64,000 bases of DNA from an uncultured Aquimarina sp. GTDB lineage: Bacteria; Bacteroidota; Bacteroidia; Flavobacteriales; Flavobacteriaceae. Where the stretch lies: positions 306,813 to 370,812 of the forward strand of contig CANMTP010000003.1 of the NCBI GenBank assembly GCA_947500845.1, written 5' to 3'. Under the pieces are notes generated by a model. The model saw only the letters and a program-made list of their open reading frames with translations. It made no database searches and had not been told where the DNA came from. Shown here one piece after another: positions 25,140 through 34,881 of the stretch (position 1 is the stretch's first letter; each line of letters begins with the position of its first letter). The position numbers were made by a program, and so were the translations under genes.

Positions 25140-27338
25140 TTATTCTATATCCTCTTTACTCCCTAAAAGAGTAAAATCTAAATGTCTTTTAACCAAATCT
25201 GCGTTTTTTACTTTTACATAGACTTCATCGCCTAATTGGTATATTTTCTTAGAATTCTGTCCAATTACTGCATATTCATCCTGATCAAAAATAAAATGAT
25301 CATCACTAATATCTTTAAGACGAATCATTCCTTCGCATTTATTGCTTATAATCTCTACGTATATACCCCATTCTGTTACTCCAGAAATTACTCCAAGAAA
25401 TTGTTCATCTTTATGATCTTTCATAAATTTTATTTGCATAAACTTTATTGAATCTCTCTCTGCGCTAGCTGCAAGATTTTCCATACTACTGCTATGATTA
25501 CACTTTTCTTCGTACTCTTCTTCTGAAGCAGATTTACCTTTATCCAAATAATGTTGCAACAAACGGTGTGCCATAACATCAGGATATCTTCGTATGGGAG
25601 AAGTAAAATGGGAATAATAATCAAACGCCAATCCGTAATGACCAATGTTATGGGTAGTATATTCTGCCTTGCTCATACTACGAATTGCCAGGGTATCCAC
25701 TAAGTTCTGCTCTTTTTTTCCCTGAACATCCTTCAGTAAACCATTAAGTGATTTGGTGGTTGTTTTTCGATCCCTAAGATCCAGTTTATATCCAAATCTA
25801 CCAATGATGTTTTGTAAAGCTGCTAATTTTTCATCATTAGGCTCATCATGTACTCTATATATAAATGTTTTTTTAGGATTTTGTTTTCCGATAAATTCTG
25901 CAACCTTTTTATTGGCTAGTAGCATAAACTCCTCTATAAGTTTATTGGCGTCCTTAGAGGTCTTAAAAAACACTCCTATCGGTTCGTTATTTTCATTTAA
26001 ACCAAACTTAACCTCTACCTTGTCAAAAGAAATAGCTCCCTGCTGCATTCTCTTGGTACGCATGATTTTGGCTAATTCATCTAATTTAAGAATTGCATCG
26101 GCAATATGTTGATCGGTTTTATAAGCTTTTCCAGTAAGGGAAATCTCTGCAGGAATTAAATTTTCTTTAGTTTCAATAATATATTGTGCTTCTTCGTATG
26201 AAAAACGTGCATCAGAATACGTTGCTGTTCTACCGAACCATTGGTTCTTGATTTCGGTTTTATTAGTTAATTCGAAAACCGCAGAAAATGTATATTTTTC
26301 TTCATTAGGTCTTAATGAACATGCATTATTTGAAAGAACTTCTGGTAGCATAGGTACTACCCTATCTACCAAATAAACCGAAGTTGCTCTTTCATAAGCT
26401 TCATCGTCTAGTATGGTTCCAGGTTTAACGTAATGAGATACATCTGCAATATGAATTCCGATTTCATAATTACCATTATCTAATACCTGAAATGATAATG
26501 CATCATCAAAGTCTTTTGCGTCTTTTGGATCAATAGTAAACGTTAGAATATCTCTCATATCTCTACGTTTTTTTATCTCAGAATCCTGTATGCTTGTATC
26601 TAGAGTATTTGCATATTCTTCAACTTCTTCAGGAAAATCATAAGGCAATCCATACTGAGCCAAAATAGCGTGAATTTCTGTATTATGTTCTCCTGGCTTT
26701 CCTAGCACTTTAACTACTTTTCCGAAGGGAGAATCTGCATTTTCTGGCCAATCTTCTAATCTAACCAATACTTTATCTCCATCCTCGGCTTCGCCAATTT
26801 TATTTTTAGGAACAAAGACATCGGTATACATTTTAGGATCCTGCATATTCACAAATGCATAATTCTTCTGAATCTCTATAACGCCAACAAATTCATTCTT
26901 TTTACGAGTAATGACTCTAGTAATTTCCCCTTCACTTTTACCTCTTCTTTTTCTACGATATACGTATACTTCTACCTCATCACCATGTAATGCTTTATTT
27001 AAATTATTATTAGGAATAAAAATATCATCTTCTAAATCTTCAACTATAACATATCCACTTCCCTTTGAAGTAACGTCTAAAATCCCAGAATATGTATTTA
27101 TGTTGGGTATTATTTTGAATTTTCCCCGTCCTACTTCTTCAATTTGCTTTTTGGCTGCAAGTTGTGATAATTTTTTTATAATCTGGTTTCTACTACTTGC
27201 ATCGTTTACTCCAAACTTAGATGCAATTTGCTTATAATTAAAGGATTGATTAGGTTCAGATTTTAATATTTTGAGTATTCCTTGAGTGATATTCTCTATT
27301 TTTGGAGACTTTTTTATTCTTCTACTCTTTCTTTTCAT
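25140..27338 (-). CDS. rnr: Ribonuclease R
   Basis: About 732 residues from the ATG at 27338 (MKRKSRRIKKSPK); an alternative start lies 9 bases upstream. Domain order is an N-terminal winged helix (about 15-70), cold-shock OB folds (about 80-220), the RNB catalytic domain (about 255-600, with TIDPKDAKDFDDALSF carrying the metal-binding aspartates), and an S1 domain near the C-terminus (FLGVISGVTEWGIYVEI). RNase R degrades structured RNA 3' to 5' and takes part in rRNA quality control. It is transcribed on the minus strand ahead of the DUF2807 gene. Confidence 0.95.
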   Translation of the reverse strand: MKRKSRRIKKSPKIENITQGILKILKSEPNQSFNYKQIASKFGVNDASSRNQIIKKLSQLAAKKQIEEVGRGKFKIIPNINTYSGILDVTSKGSGYVIVEDLEDDIFIPNNNLNKALHGDEVEVYVYRRKRRGKSEGEITRVITRKKNEFVGVIEIQKNYAFVNMQDPKMYTDVFVPKNKIGEAEDGDKVLVRLEDWPENADSPFGKVVKVLGKPGEHNTEIHAILAQYGLPYDFPEEVEEYANTLDTSIQDSEIKKRRDMRDILTFTIDPKDAKDFDDALSFQVLDNGNYEIGIHIADVSHYVKPGTILDDEAYERATSVYLVDRVVPMLPEVLSNNACSLRPNEEKYTFSAVFELTNKTEIKNQWFGRTATYSDARFSYEEAQYIIETKENLIPAEISLTGKAYKTDQHIADAILKLDELAKIMRTKRMQQGAISFDKVEVKFGLNENNEPIGVFFKTSKDANKLIEEFMLLANKKVAEFIGKQNPKKTFIYRVHDEPNDEKLAALQNIIGRFGYKLDLRDRKTTTKSLNGLLKDVQGKKEQNLVDTLAIRSMSKAEYTTHNIGHYGLAFDYYSHFTSPIRRYPDVMAHRLLQHYLDKGKSASEEEYEEKCNHSSSMENLAASAERDSIKFMQIKFMKDHKDEQFLGVISGVTEWGIYVEIISNKCEGMIRLKDISDDHFIFDQDEYAVIGQNSKKIYQLGDEVYVKVKNADLVKRHLDFTLLGSKEDIE

Positions 27339-27575
27339 TAATATCAATTATAATATATCTGATAAAAGTACAGCTTATCTTTCAACATCTATAATTTTAG
27401 GTTTAAACTTTTACTAATCATTAAAATGAATAACTGTTTAATTCGTAAAAAATGCGTAATCTGTAAATCAATGATTTACATTTAAGAATTCTCAACAAAA
27501 TTTATAATTTTTCTTAAAATTTACTTAATTTTATTACACTAGATTTTGTATCTACGCGTTATCGTTTTGATTGAT

Positions 27576-27755
27576 ATGCTAAAAATTAAAAAAATACATA
27601 AAATCATTTTGTTTTTCTTCCTGATTTTTCTGTTGGGTATATACTCCTTTACCCTTTACATAAATAATACCATCGATCAAAAAAAAGATACCGTTCACGA
27701 ATCTGAAATACAAGGTGCTGCTCCAATAGACCGTGAAGCTATAGAGATAAATTAG
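27576..27755 (+). CDS. Small single-pass membrane protein, unknown
   Basis: The 59-residue protein is from the ATG at 27576; a TTG 30 bases upstream is a weaker alternative. It has a basic N-terminus (MLKIKKIHK), one membrane segment (IILFFFLIFLLGIYSFTLYI, residues about 10-29) and an acidic C-terminal tail (SEIQGAAPIDREAIEIN). The family is not recognised. It precedes the DUF2007-like gene by 51 bases and could be its co-transcribed partner. Confidence 0.55.
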   Translation: MLKIKKIHKIILFFFLIFLLGIYSFTLYINNTIDQKKDTVHESEIQGAAPIDREAIEIN

Positions 27756-27806
27756 TTTTTTTAGATTTTGTATCTTTAAATAATCTATAATTATCTGGCT
27801 CATTTA

Positions 27807-28046
27807 ATGAAAGATTTTATCATTATAAAAACATACACTTATCCATACGAATATGCGATATTAAAACTTCTTCTGGATCAGGAGGGGGTCTCTTACTTCT
27901 TCGAAAATGAAACAATGATAGGGTTTTTCCCATTTTATTCAAATGCCTTAGGCGGTATTAATCTCAAAGTACATCAAAAAGATAAAACCAAAGTACTAGA
28001 AATTATAGATGATCTAAATACAAATTCACATTTAAGAATAGTATAA
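27807..28046 (+). CDS. DUF2007-family small protein
   Basis: The 79-residue protein has the DUF2007 pattern: IIIKTYTYPYEYAILKLLLDQEGVSYFFENE (residues about 5-35), then LKVHQKDKTKVLEIIDDL. This is a small ferredoxin-like alpha/beta fold described as a putative signal-transducing protein, fused or adjacent to membrane partners in other bacteria. The neighbouring single-pass membrane protein could be such a partner, which is inference. Confidence 0.75.
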   Translation: MKDFIIIKTYTYPYEYAILKLLLDQEGVSYFFENETMIGFFPFYSNALGGINLKVHQKDKTKVLEIIDDLNTNSHLRIV

Positions 28047-28491
28047 ATTATTTCCTCAAATTATAGTATAGTTTTCAACATATATTTAATATATCATTTT
28101 TCTTTTTTGAAATTTAAAATTAATAATGATAGTTATGATGTAGTGTGGATAGCGGTATAACTTTTTTACATTTTATTTGCTTTTTAAGTTAAACTAAATT
28201 TTCACAAACATATGAACAGGATATTAATGTTCTAACACATTGAAGATGTTCTAAAAATAAAATGTAATTAACAGCTGTTGATAGATAATGAACACATTAA
28301 AATTTTAATACTTTTACGGAAAAACCGTAGTTCATAACATTTACTTAACACTTAAAAACTTGTCCAAAAAAAAGTGAGTTTAAATTTTGATTTGATGTAG
28401 ATGACATTGTATTCTAATAAAAAACAAAATGAGCAAAAAAACTTTCAGAAACTTAGTAACTATTTGTTGACATCCAATGTTAACAGAGAGA

Positions 28492-28521
28492 CTAGTGTTA
28501 TGAACACTGATATAACACTAG
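28492..28521. promoter_or_regulatory. Inverted repeat, possible operator upstream of rpiB
   Basis: Perfect 10-bp arms CTAGTGTTAT and ATAACACTAG are separated by GAACACTGAT. It lies about 45-75 bases before the -7 element of rpiB, the place for a dimeric regulator. A third partial half-site (ACACT) sits in the loop. Confidence 0.35.
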
Positions 28522-28565
28522 ATTAAATTATTGATTTTTTGGACATTACTTTTTTTAGATTAAAG

Positions 28566-28573
28566 TATCTTTG
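28566..28573 (+). promoter_or_regulatory. -7 element of rpiB
   Basis: TATCTTTG matches TAnnTTTG 26 bases before the rpiB ATG at 28599. This placement excludes the longer frame that opens at 28539. Confidence 0.6.
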
Positions 28574-28598
28574 TTTAAAGAATAAAAAGAATATAAAA

Positions 28599-29033
28599 AT
28601 GAGAATCGCCATAGGTAACGATCATGCGGGAACAGTATACAAGTTCGCAATTATTGAATATTTAAAATCAGAAGGAATAGAAGTAAGCAATTATGGTACT
28701 AATGAAGAAAATAGTGTAGACTATCCTGATTTTGTACATCCAGTAGCGAAAGATGTAGATTCTAAAAATGTCGACTACGGTATTTTAATTTGTGGTAGCG
28801 GTAATGGTGTGTGCATGACCGCAAATAAATATGAAAATGTGCGAGCGGGACTCTGTTGGACAAAAGAAATTACAGAATTAACAAGACAACATAACGATGC
28901 TAATATAATATGTATACCTGCCAGGTTTACCTCACAACCCCAGGCTATAGAAATGGTTAAGATTTTTCTTAACACAGCTTTTGAAGGAGGTAGACATCTC
29001 AAACGAGTAAATAAAATACCAGCATGCATATAA
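28599..29033 (+). CDS. rpiB: Ribose 5-phosphate isomerase B
   Basis: The 144-residue protein has the normal RpiB length from the ATG at 28599, just after a good promoter. It starts MRIAIGNDHAGTVYKFAI (His/Asp of the active site region). The catalytic Cys lies in GILICGSGNGVCMTANK, and the C-terminal signature is ARFTSQPQAIEMVKIFL. RpiB interconverts ribose-5-phosphate and ribulose-5-phosphate in the pentose phosphate pathway. It is the first gene of a three-gene operon with a CDF transporter (4-base gap) and a GNAT protein (7-base gap). Confidence 0.93.
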   Translation: MRIAIGNDHAGTVYKFAIIEYLKSEGIEVSNYGTNEENSVDYPDFVHPVAKDVDSKNVDYGILICGSGNGVCMTANKYENVRAGLCWTKEITELTRQHNDANIICIPARFTSQPQAIEMVKIFLNTAFEGGRHLKRVNKIPACI

Positions 29034-29036
29034 ACT

Positions 29037-29948
29037 ATGGCACATCATCGCGCTCATAATCATTCTCATCAAAAACTCACAGGGCGAAATTTACTATTTT
29101 CTATCTTCTTAAATATTGGTATAACAGCGGCTCAAGTAGTAGGTGGGTTGATGTCCGGTAGTTTATCATTACTTTCAGATGCACTACATAATTTTAGCGA
29201 TGTAATTTCTTTGGTTGTAAGTTATTTTGCCAATAGATTGGCAAAAAAGGAAGCGTCCATCAAAAGGACTTTCGGATTTAAAAGAGCCGAAATTATGGCA
29301 GCATTTATAAATGCTGCTTCTCTTATGGTTATTGCGATTATTTTAATTTTTGAAGCTATTGAGCGATTGCAAAACCCACAGGCGATAAGTGCTCGTATCG
29401 TAATCATGCTCTCTGCTATTGCAATTTTAGGAAATGGATTAAGTGTTTTGTTACTTAGAAAAGATAGCAAGATAAATATGAATATGCGTTCTGCATACTT
29501 ACATCTCATTACAGACTTAATGGCATCGGTTGCAGTTTTGATTGGTGGTTTATTGATGCGATTTTACGAATTATATTGGGTTGATAGCGTACTCACTTTT
29601 GTAATAGCCATTTATCTAATCGTAGTTGGATATGATTTACTAAAAAAATCTTTCAAGGTCTTAATGCTATATACACCAGATACAATCCAGGTGAAAGAAA
29701 TTGTGCAACTGGTAAATGCATTGCCTAAAGTAAAGAGTATCCACCATATTCATGTTTGGCAACTCAATGAAGAAGAAACACACCTAGAAGCCCATATTGA
29801 TTTCAATGGCGATATTAATGTTTCAGAGTTCGGAAAAATACTTCATGAAATAGAAGATATACTTCATGAAAATTTTGGAATTAATCATGTAACATTACAG
29901 CCAGAGTTCGGAAAAAAGGATAGTAAAGATATTATTGTACAAGACTGA
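29037..29948 (+). CDS. Cation diffusion facilitator (CDF) metal transporter
   Basis: The 303-residue protein has a His-rich N-terminus (AHHRAHNHSHQK). Six membrane segments follow, with CDF metal-site motifs LLSDALHNFSDV (residues about 43-54; DxxHD-type) and YLHLITDLMASV (about 153-164; HxxxD-type). The cytoplasmic C-terminal ferredoxin-like domain contains HHIHVWQLNEEETHLEAHI. CDF proteins export Zn2+ or related divalent ions by proton antiport. It is co-transcribed with rpiB and the GNAT gene; the metal is not certain. Confidence 0.92.
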   Translation: MAHHRAHNHSHQKLTGRNLLFSIFLNIGITAAQVVGGLMSGSLSLLSDALHNFSDVISLVVSYFANRLAKKEASIKRTFGFKRAEIMAAFINAASLMVIAIILIFEAIERLQNPQAISARIVIMLSAIAILGNGLSVLLLRKDSKINMNMRSAYLHLITDLMASVAVLIGGLLMRFYELYWVDSVLTFVIAIYLIVVGYDLLKKSFKVLMLYTPDTIQVKEIVQLVNALPKVKSIHHIHVWQLNEEETHLEAHIDFNGDINVSEFGKILHEIEDILHENFGINHVTLQPEFGKKDSKDIIVQD

Positions 29949-29954
29949 TTAAGT

Positions 29955-30401
29955 ATGGAATTGATCTATAAAGTTAAGAGTTTTAACGAGCTATCAACAT
30001 CTGAATTATACAAAATTTTGCGCTTACGCGCAGCCGTTTTTGTGGTCGAACAAGATTGTGTATATCAAGATATCGATAACAAAGATCAAAACGCGCTACA
30101 TGTTATAGGATATAAAGATCACGAATTGGTGGCGTATACCAGAATTTTTAATGCCGGCCATTATTTTGAAAAAGCGAGTATTGGTAGGGTAGTAGTATCT
30201 CAAAACGAAAGAAAATTTGGTTATGGCCATGATCTTATTAAGGAAAGTATTGCTGCAATAGAAAAACATTTTAATACCAAAAGTATTAAAATATCGGCTC
30301 AGACCTATCTAAAAAGGTTTTATGAAACGCATGGATTTACTCAAATAGGAGAGGAATATCTTGAAGACGGCATACCACATATAGGTATGATTAGAGAATA
30401 A
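29955..30401 (+). CDS. GNAT-family N-acetyltransferase (ElaA-like)
   Basis: The 148-residue protein has the ElaA-type opening (ELYKILRLRAAVFVVEQDCVYQDIDNKDQ). The acetyl-CoA binding stretch is IGRVVVSQNERKFGYGHDLIKESI (residues about 78-101). ElaA-type proteins acetylate unknown substrates. It ends the rpiB-CDF operon. Confidence 0.88.
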   Translation: MELIYKVKSFNELSTSELYKILRLRAAVFVVEQDCVYQDIDNKDQNALHVIGYKDHELVAYTRIFNAGHYFEKASIGRVVVSQNERKFGYGHDLIKESIAAIEKHFNTKSIKISAQTYLKRFYETHGFTQIGEEYLEDGIPHIGMIRE

Positions 30402-30425
30402 GTATATGATAATTAAATATTAGGA

Positions 30426-31838
30426 TCAATTACTTTTGACAATAACATTATCAATATGATACCGAGTGGTTGCCCTGGGATCTCCTCCAATATATCGAAA
30501 ACCTATTCTTATCTGGCCTTCAACGCACGATAGCCCTACCGGTCCGGCAGGTACAGTATCACCAAAAGCATTAAATGGACCTCGGGGAAGATTTGCGTCT
30601 AGTTTTGCCCAAGTAGCGGTTTTTATGTCACCCGTAAAGTCATTAGCAACAAAAACCTCTAGAATATTCCCGTTATCATAGCCAGTCTGCACATCAAAAT
30701 CTAGCGTTTCAGCAGTCGAATTATTTAGATCAATTTCTGGAGATACTAACCAAACTTCATATATGGGTTCTTTTGATCTAAACCCTGTTATTTGTGCATA
30801 TTGATTTTCTGCAAAATCACCTATTTCATAATCTAATTTACCTCCTGTTGTATTTATATTAATCCATCCGGATTCCTCGAGATCTTTTATTTTTAATCCG
30901 GTAAAATCTTCTTTAAACAAAATAGTATTTCCTTGTTCTGTAGAGGAACATTCGAGAACTGTAGGATCACATCTGCTTTCAACGTCAAAAACCAACCCAT
31001 TAGGATCATTAAGCACAAGATTGAATGCATCTCCACGAAAATTTTTAGTTAATATACCTGTAAAACTTCCTTTTTGATCAGGCAGTGTAAGTCCTTTAAA
31101 ATCTGAGAAAGTACTGGTGCTTAAAATGGTTGATCTTCCAGTTTCACAACTTTCAAGCATACGTTCTCCATCAAATTCATCATTGGGTTCAGCAGCAAAC
31201 GTAAATGCATTATTATCAAGGACAATGTTTTTATTAAATTGAAGGTTATTAATTTTGACATAAACGTTTAAAAAGCGATCAGTAAAATCTTCCATAATAA
31301 TTTCTAAAGGTGTAACAGGAAATACTTCGGAAGATCTTGTAATCATGTTATTGACAGTAAAAGAGGGAATAGGCTCTACTGTATTTCCGTTCAAAACTCC
31401 TAGTGTAGGTAAGCCATTTTCTATACCTACAGACAACCCATCTAATTGTACAAATACTTTACGACCAAACTCATAAGAGGTATATAAAGGAGCGTTATCA
31501 ATTAATAATCGGATTCCTGCAGTTGGATTTACATTACTGTTCTGAAGTATAAGTTCTTTAAAAAAATTACCTCCTTTGTCACTTGAAATCACATAACCAA
31601 CAATATAGTTGTTCGTGTTCTCGAAAGTAGCTTTCGCATTTTCACCCTCTTTTTCTATTTCTTGATTCATAATACCCAGTACAGCCTCTATACCAATAAC
31701 AGTTCCATTTATTGATGGTTCTTCTATAATAAGAGGAGGTGTAGCAAAATCTTTTTCGGGAGTACAGTTAAGCATGCTTATTGAGATTATAAACACATGT
31801 AAAACTGTTTTTAAATTCTTAGTAGACATATTCTTCAT
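30426..31838 (-). CDS. DUF5689-domain lipoprotein
   Basis: The 470-residue protein has a lipoprotein-type N-terminus with ...SMLNC at about residue 25. The DUF5689 region (OB-fold-like, about 40-290) contains YIVGYVISSDKGGNFFKELILQN. The C-terminal half (about 300-470) is a jelly-roll, choice-of-anchor-like domain ending YHIDNVIVKSN. In Bacteroidota, DUF5689 lipoproteins are commonly encoded with TonB-dependent receptors. Here the receptor gene directly precedes it by 8 bases. A surface-exposed binding partner for the receptor is the likely role; the ligand is not shown by the sequence. Confidence 0.82.
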   Translation of the reverse strand: MKNMSTKNLKTVLHVFIISISMLNCTPEKDFATPPLIIEEPSINGTVIGIEAVLGIMNQEIEKEGENAKATFENTNNYIVGYVISSDKGGNFFKELILQNSNVNPTAGIRLLIDNAPLYTSYEFGRKVFVQLDGLSVGIENGLPTLGVLNGNTVEPIPSFTVNNMITRSSEVFPVTPLEIIMEDFTDRFLNVYVKINNLQFNKNIVLDNNAFTFAAEPNDEFDGERMLESCETGRSTILSTSTFSDFKGLTLPDQKGSFTGILTKNFRGDAFNLVLNDPNGLVFDVESRCDPTVLECSSTEQGNTILFKEDFTGLKIKDLEESGWININTTGGKLDYEIGDFAENQYAQITGFRSKEPIYEVWLVSPEIDLNNSTAETLDFDVQTGYDNGNILEVFVANDFTGDIKTATWAKLDANLPRGPFNAFGDTVPAGPVGLSCVEGQIRIGFRYIGGDPRATTRYHIDNVIVKSN

Positions 31839-31846
31839 GTTAATAG

Positions 31847-34729
31847 TTAAAATCGTATATAAAAATTGAGGTAATAAGATGTGCCAAAGCCATAATAGTA
31901 TTTCGGTCCGAACACTGGGGTTTCTCGCTGAGACTCTTCTAAGGCACGTCTATAATTAGCATTTCTAGTCTGCTCAAAACCGCCAGTTCTGTATTTTTGG
32001 TCAAGGATGTTGTTAATAGAAGCAAAAAAACCAACATAATATTTTTTAATTTTCCAGGATTTACCCCCAATAGCATTAACCAAAATATAATCATCAAAAC
32101 GTTCTTGTTGTAATAGCGCCTTCGCAATGGTTTCATCATAATCATTAAATGGAAGTCCATCTTCGTCTTGGTTAAAATTTGAGGTTCTTGCAAACGGGCT
32201 AACACTTATAAATGCGTTTGAAAAGTAATTGGTAGTAGCACCGAACCACCAAAAATTAGGATCGCGATATTCAAAACCTAATTGAGTTGCATTTTGAGGC
32301 CCACCAGAAAGATGATAGCCTTTTAGAGCAGATTTTCCAAAGGATCGTATTCCCTGAAAATCGTTAAAAATTTCGCTAGTACTGGCAAGTGCCAGTTCGG
32401 GATTGTTATTATAAGTAAACTGTCCAACGGCAGCAGCACTTTTAAGTTTTATAGTGGGAGTAATTTGATATTCAATACCCAGTTCACCACCAATATGTAA
32501 TTTATCAACATCGGTTAGAATTTCCTGGACAAAACCAGCACCCGACCCTGAAATTGCCTGAGTAAAAAAGAAAGATATGTTTGAAGCATCAAAGATTTTA
32601 GTATAATAACCTGTTATTTTTGCTTTGATTTTTGAAGAACGAAATATGTAACTGGCATCAATAGATTCAATTTTTTCATTTTCCTGATTTTTACCAATTA
32701 ATTGAGATACAGATGCATTGCTTTGTCGAACATTTACAAAAGTATTTCTAATACTAGGAGCCTTCGTAAAATATGCAGCGTTTAAGTTTAAAGAATGATG
32801 TCCATGAATCCTTAGCGTAGTACCTCCTTTAAGTCCATAATTTTTAAACTCGACAGCCGGGCTTTTTCCTAAAGATTGTTGTCCTGGAAAATATCCGTTT
32901 TCAAAAAGACCGTTTCTTTGATAAGAGGCCTGAGAAATATCTCCTGCCATAAAAAAATTGATTTTTTTGTATTTGAATTGAGCTTGTGCATATCCATTAA
33001 TAGTCGATGCATATATTTCATAATTATAATCATACCGATCTCCTGTTTGCACAATACGGTTAGGGTTTTGTAAATCACTTTGAGCCCTATTCTCTAATGC
33101 TTCAGTAGATAGATTAGAAGCCGACAATGCAAACATATCAATATCAAGAAAACCTGATCCACCAAGTAAATCTTTAACCTCTGCAAAGTTTTGACTTTTG
33201 AGATTTCTGTAGTTGAGCGCTGCATTAATAGTGAAATGTTTATTTAATCTGCTGTTTAGAATCAAGTTGCCTGTAAGCCGAGTATCATCTGTTCGATCTT
33301 CATATAAAATATACGTTGCGTTATTTCCTTGCGCGGCGTTTTGTTGGTTAGCTTTTATCAATTGATCCCACTGCAGCTGACCATTATTAATAAGGTTTTG
33401 TTGTGCTAAGAATGCATTTTGATAATCTATTGCTGTTATATTCGTTTCTTTGAGAAAAGAGCTTGGTAAATTATCAGGATGAACAGGATTTATATTGGCT
33501 CCTCTACCACCCCCTAGATATATGTTTCCAGAATTAGTAGAAATTAGATCGCTACCACCTGTGTCGATTCTACTATCTGCAATTTTACCGGTTTGATAAG
33601 CAATGTTGGTGTTAAGGTTGGTGTTCTTATTAATATCCCAATAGTGATTTAGCATTACCACTGGCTCTTCGACACGACGTTCTCTGGAGTTTCTGGTTTT
33701 TCCTCCCTGATATCCCCAATTTGGATTATAAGTGCTGCCCATTATATTAAAAACTTCTTCAGTAATAGCAGTAGATCTGCCGCGACGATTTGGGGTATAA
33801 AAACCTGTAAGATTTAGGCTGTGATTTTTATTAATTTTCTTTTCTATGGATGCGAAAAAGGAATTTGAATTATATCCGGTACCATCAATGAATCCTTCTT
33901 CTCCAAATCTACGAGAAGCTGATATCGAAAAAGCCCAACCATTTGAATTTACCCCAGAATTAAAAGTGGCCATTACTCTACCTTGATAGCTTCGATTAGA
34001 AGAAGCATAAGAAACCCTTCCTCCGTTTCTATGTTTTGAGGCTCTCATAATGATGTTCGAAGTGCCTAGAAGATCTCCAAAAGCATAATCGTTTTGAGAA
34101 ATTGCAAAAGAATATTCCTGATTACGCTGCACATCATTTAAACCTCCCCAATTCGCCCATTGTGGCCTTCCGTTACTTAGTTTGTTCATCTCGATGCCAT
34201 TGATTAACACTTTTCCATTTTCATTATTAAGACCTCTTGGGCGAAAAAAAGTAGTACTAAAGTCAAACGCTGCCGCATTAAGAAATACATCCCTGCTCGC
34301 TTGCAATAGCCAAGACATATTGAAAGCTGCATCATTATCATCATTAAGTTCCACATCAGAAAGACTAATAGTACCTATTTGCTGCTGCACATTTTTAAAA
34401 TCGTAATCCAGTTCGATATTTTTCAGGTTTAATGGAAATCCTTCATTAATAGTTACCGGAAAACGCTTTGTGATATATCCTTTTGCTGATACGACAAGAA
34501 TTTGTTCGCCAATAGGAAGTGTCAAATTTTTGAAATCAAAAACACCAAAAACGTTGGTTGTTGTTGAAATATCAGTTTTCTCCAGAGAAACCAGGGCATC
34601 AACAATATTTTCTTGGGTTATAGCATCTATAATTCTTCCTTTCAACCCTACCAATTGTGCAGTACTAATTGAGCTAAAAAACAAGAAAAACAGAAACATG
34701 TATTTTAAACCATGAGGTTTTTGAGACAT
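31847..34729 (-). CDS. TonB-dependent receptor with carboxypeptidase-regulatory-like N-domain
   Basis: The 960-residue protein has a signal peptide (FLFFLFFSSISTAQ), then a CarboxypepD_reg-like domain (GLKGRIIDAITQENIVDALVSLEKTDISTTTNVFGVFDFKNL, about 27-68), a plug domain (about 120-250, FRPRGLNNENGKVLINGIEMNKL) and a 22-strand-type barrel to the end (YYGFGTSYYLNFYIRF, terminal Phe). TonB receptors import large ligands across the outer membrane with energy from the proton motive force. The next gene is a DUF5689 lipoprotein, and a secreted EEP enzyme is divergent upstream. The substrate may be derived from nucleic acid, which is inference. Confidence 0.92.
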   Translation of the reverse strand: MSQKPHGLKYMFLFFLFFSSISTAQLVGLKGRIIDAITQENIVDALVSLEKTDISTTTNVFGVFDFKNLTLPIGEQILVVSAKGYITKRFPVTINEGFPLNLKNIELDYDFKNVQQQIGTISLSDVELNDDNDAAFNMSWLLQASRDVFLNAAAFDFSTTFFRPRGLNNENGKVLINGIEMNKLSNGRPQWANWGGLNDVQRNQEYSFAISQNDYAFGDLLGTSNIIMRASKHRNGGRVSYASSNRSYQGRVMATFNSGVNSNGWAFSISASRRFGEEGFIDGTGYNSNSFFASIEKKINKNHSLNLTGFYTPNRRGRSTAITEEVFNIMGSTYNPNWGYQGGKTRNSRERRVEEPVVMLNHYWDINKNTNLNTNIAYQTGKIADSRIDTGGSDLISTNSGNIYLGGGRGANINPVHPDNLPSSFLKETNITAIDYQNAFLAQQNLINNGQLQWDQLIKANQQNAAQGNNATYILYEDRTDDTRLTGNLILNSRLNKHFTINAALNYRNLKSQNFAEVKDLLGGSGFLDIDMFALSASNLSTEALENRAQSDLQNPNRIVQTGDRYDYNYEIYASTINGYAQAQFKYKKINFFMAGDISQASYQRNGLFENGYFPGQQSLGKSPAVEFKNYGLKGGTTLRIHGHHSLNLNAAYFTKAPSIRNTFVNVRQSNASVSQLIGKNQENEKIESIDASYIFRSSKIKAKITGYYTKIFDASNISFFFTQAISGSGAGFVQEILTDVDKLHIGGELGIEYQITPTIKLKSAAAVGQFTYNNNPELALASTSEIFNDFQGIRSFGKSALKGYHLSGGPQNATQLGFEYRDPNFWWFGATTNYFSNAFISVSPFARTSNFNQDEDGLPFNDYDETIAKALLQQERFDDYILVNAIGGKSWKIKKYYVGFFASINNILDQKYRTGGFEQTRNANYRRALEESQRETPVFGPKYYYGFGTSYYLNFYIRF

Positions 34730-34770
34730 TTTGAGATTATTTACTTTTCAAAGTGCAATAATAAAAGATG

Positions 34771-34793
34771 CCAGTTTCATTTTTTGAAACTGG
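34771..34793. promoter_or_regulatory. Inverted repeat in the TonB receptor / EEP divergent region
   Basis: Perfect 9-bp arms CCAGTTTCA (34771-34779) and TGAAACTGG (34785-34793) flank a T5 loop. It lies about 40 bases upstream of the TonB gene and 90 bases before the EEP gene. It could be an operator or a leader hairpin. Confidence 0.35.
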
Positions 34794-34881
34794 AAAAATT
34801 AATCTTTGTGCTCGATTTGGATAGCTGATTTTTTTTCTTTTGGCGAGATAGGGTTGAAGACTATTTTATTTTAAACGAGTA

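Larger units (their letters stand above)
28047..28598. other. Long AT-rich gene-free stretch upstream of rpiB
   Basis: About 550 bases. A perfect 10-bp inverted repeat, CTAGTGTTAT (28492-28501) and ATAACACTAG (28512-28521), is spaced by 10 bases. A small TACGG/CCGTA hairpin lies near 28312-28330. The -7 element of rpiB sits at its end. I find no ORF or RNA gene. Confidence 0.5.

Noticed and set aside
28539..28598. Longer N-terminus for rpiB
   Set aside because: The promoter -7 element lies inside this extension, and the shorter protein starts exactly like other RpiB.
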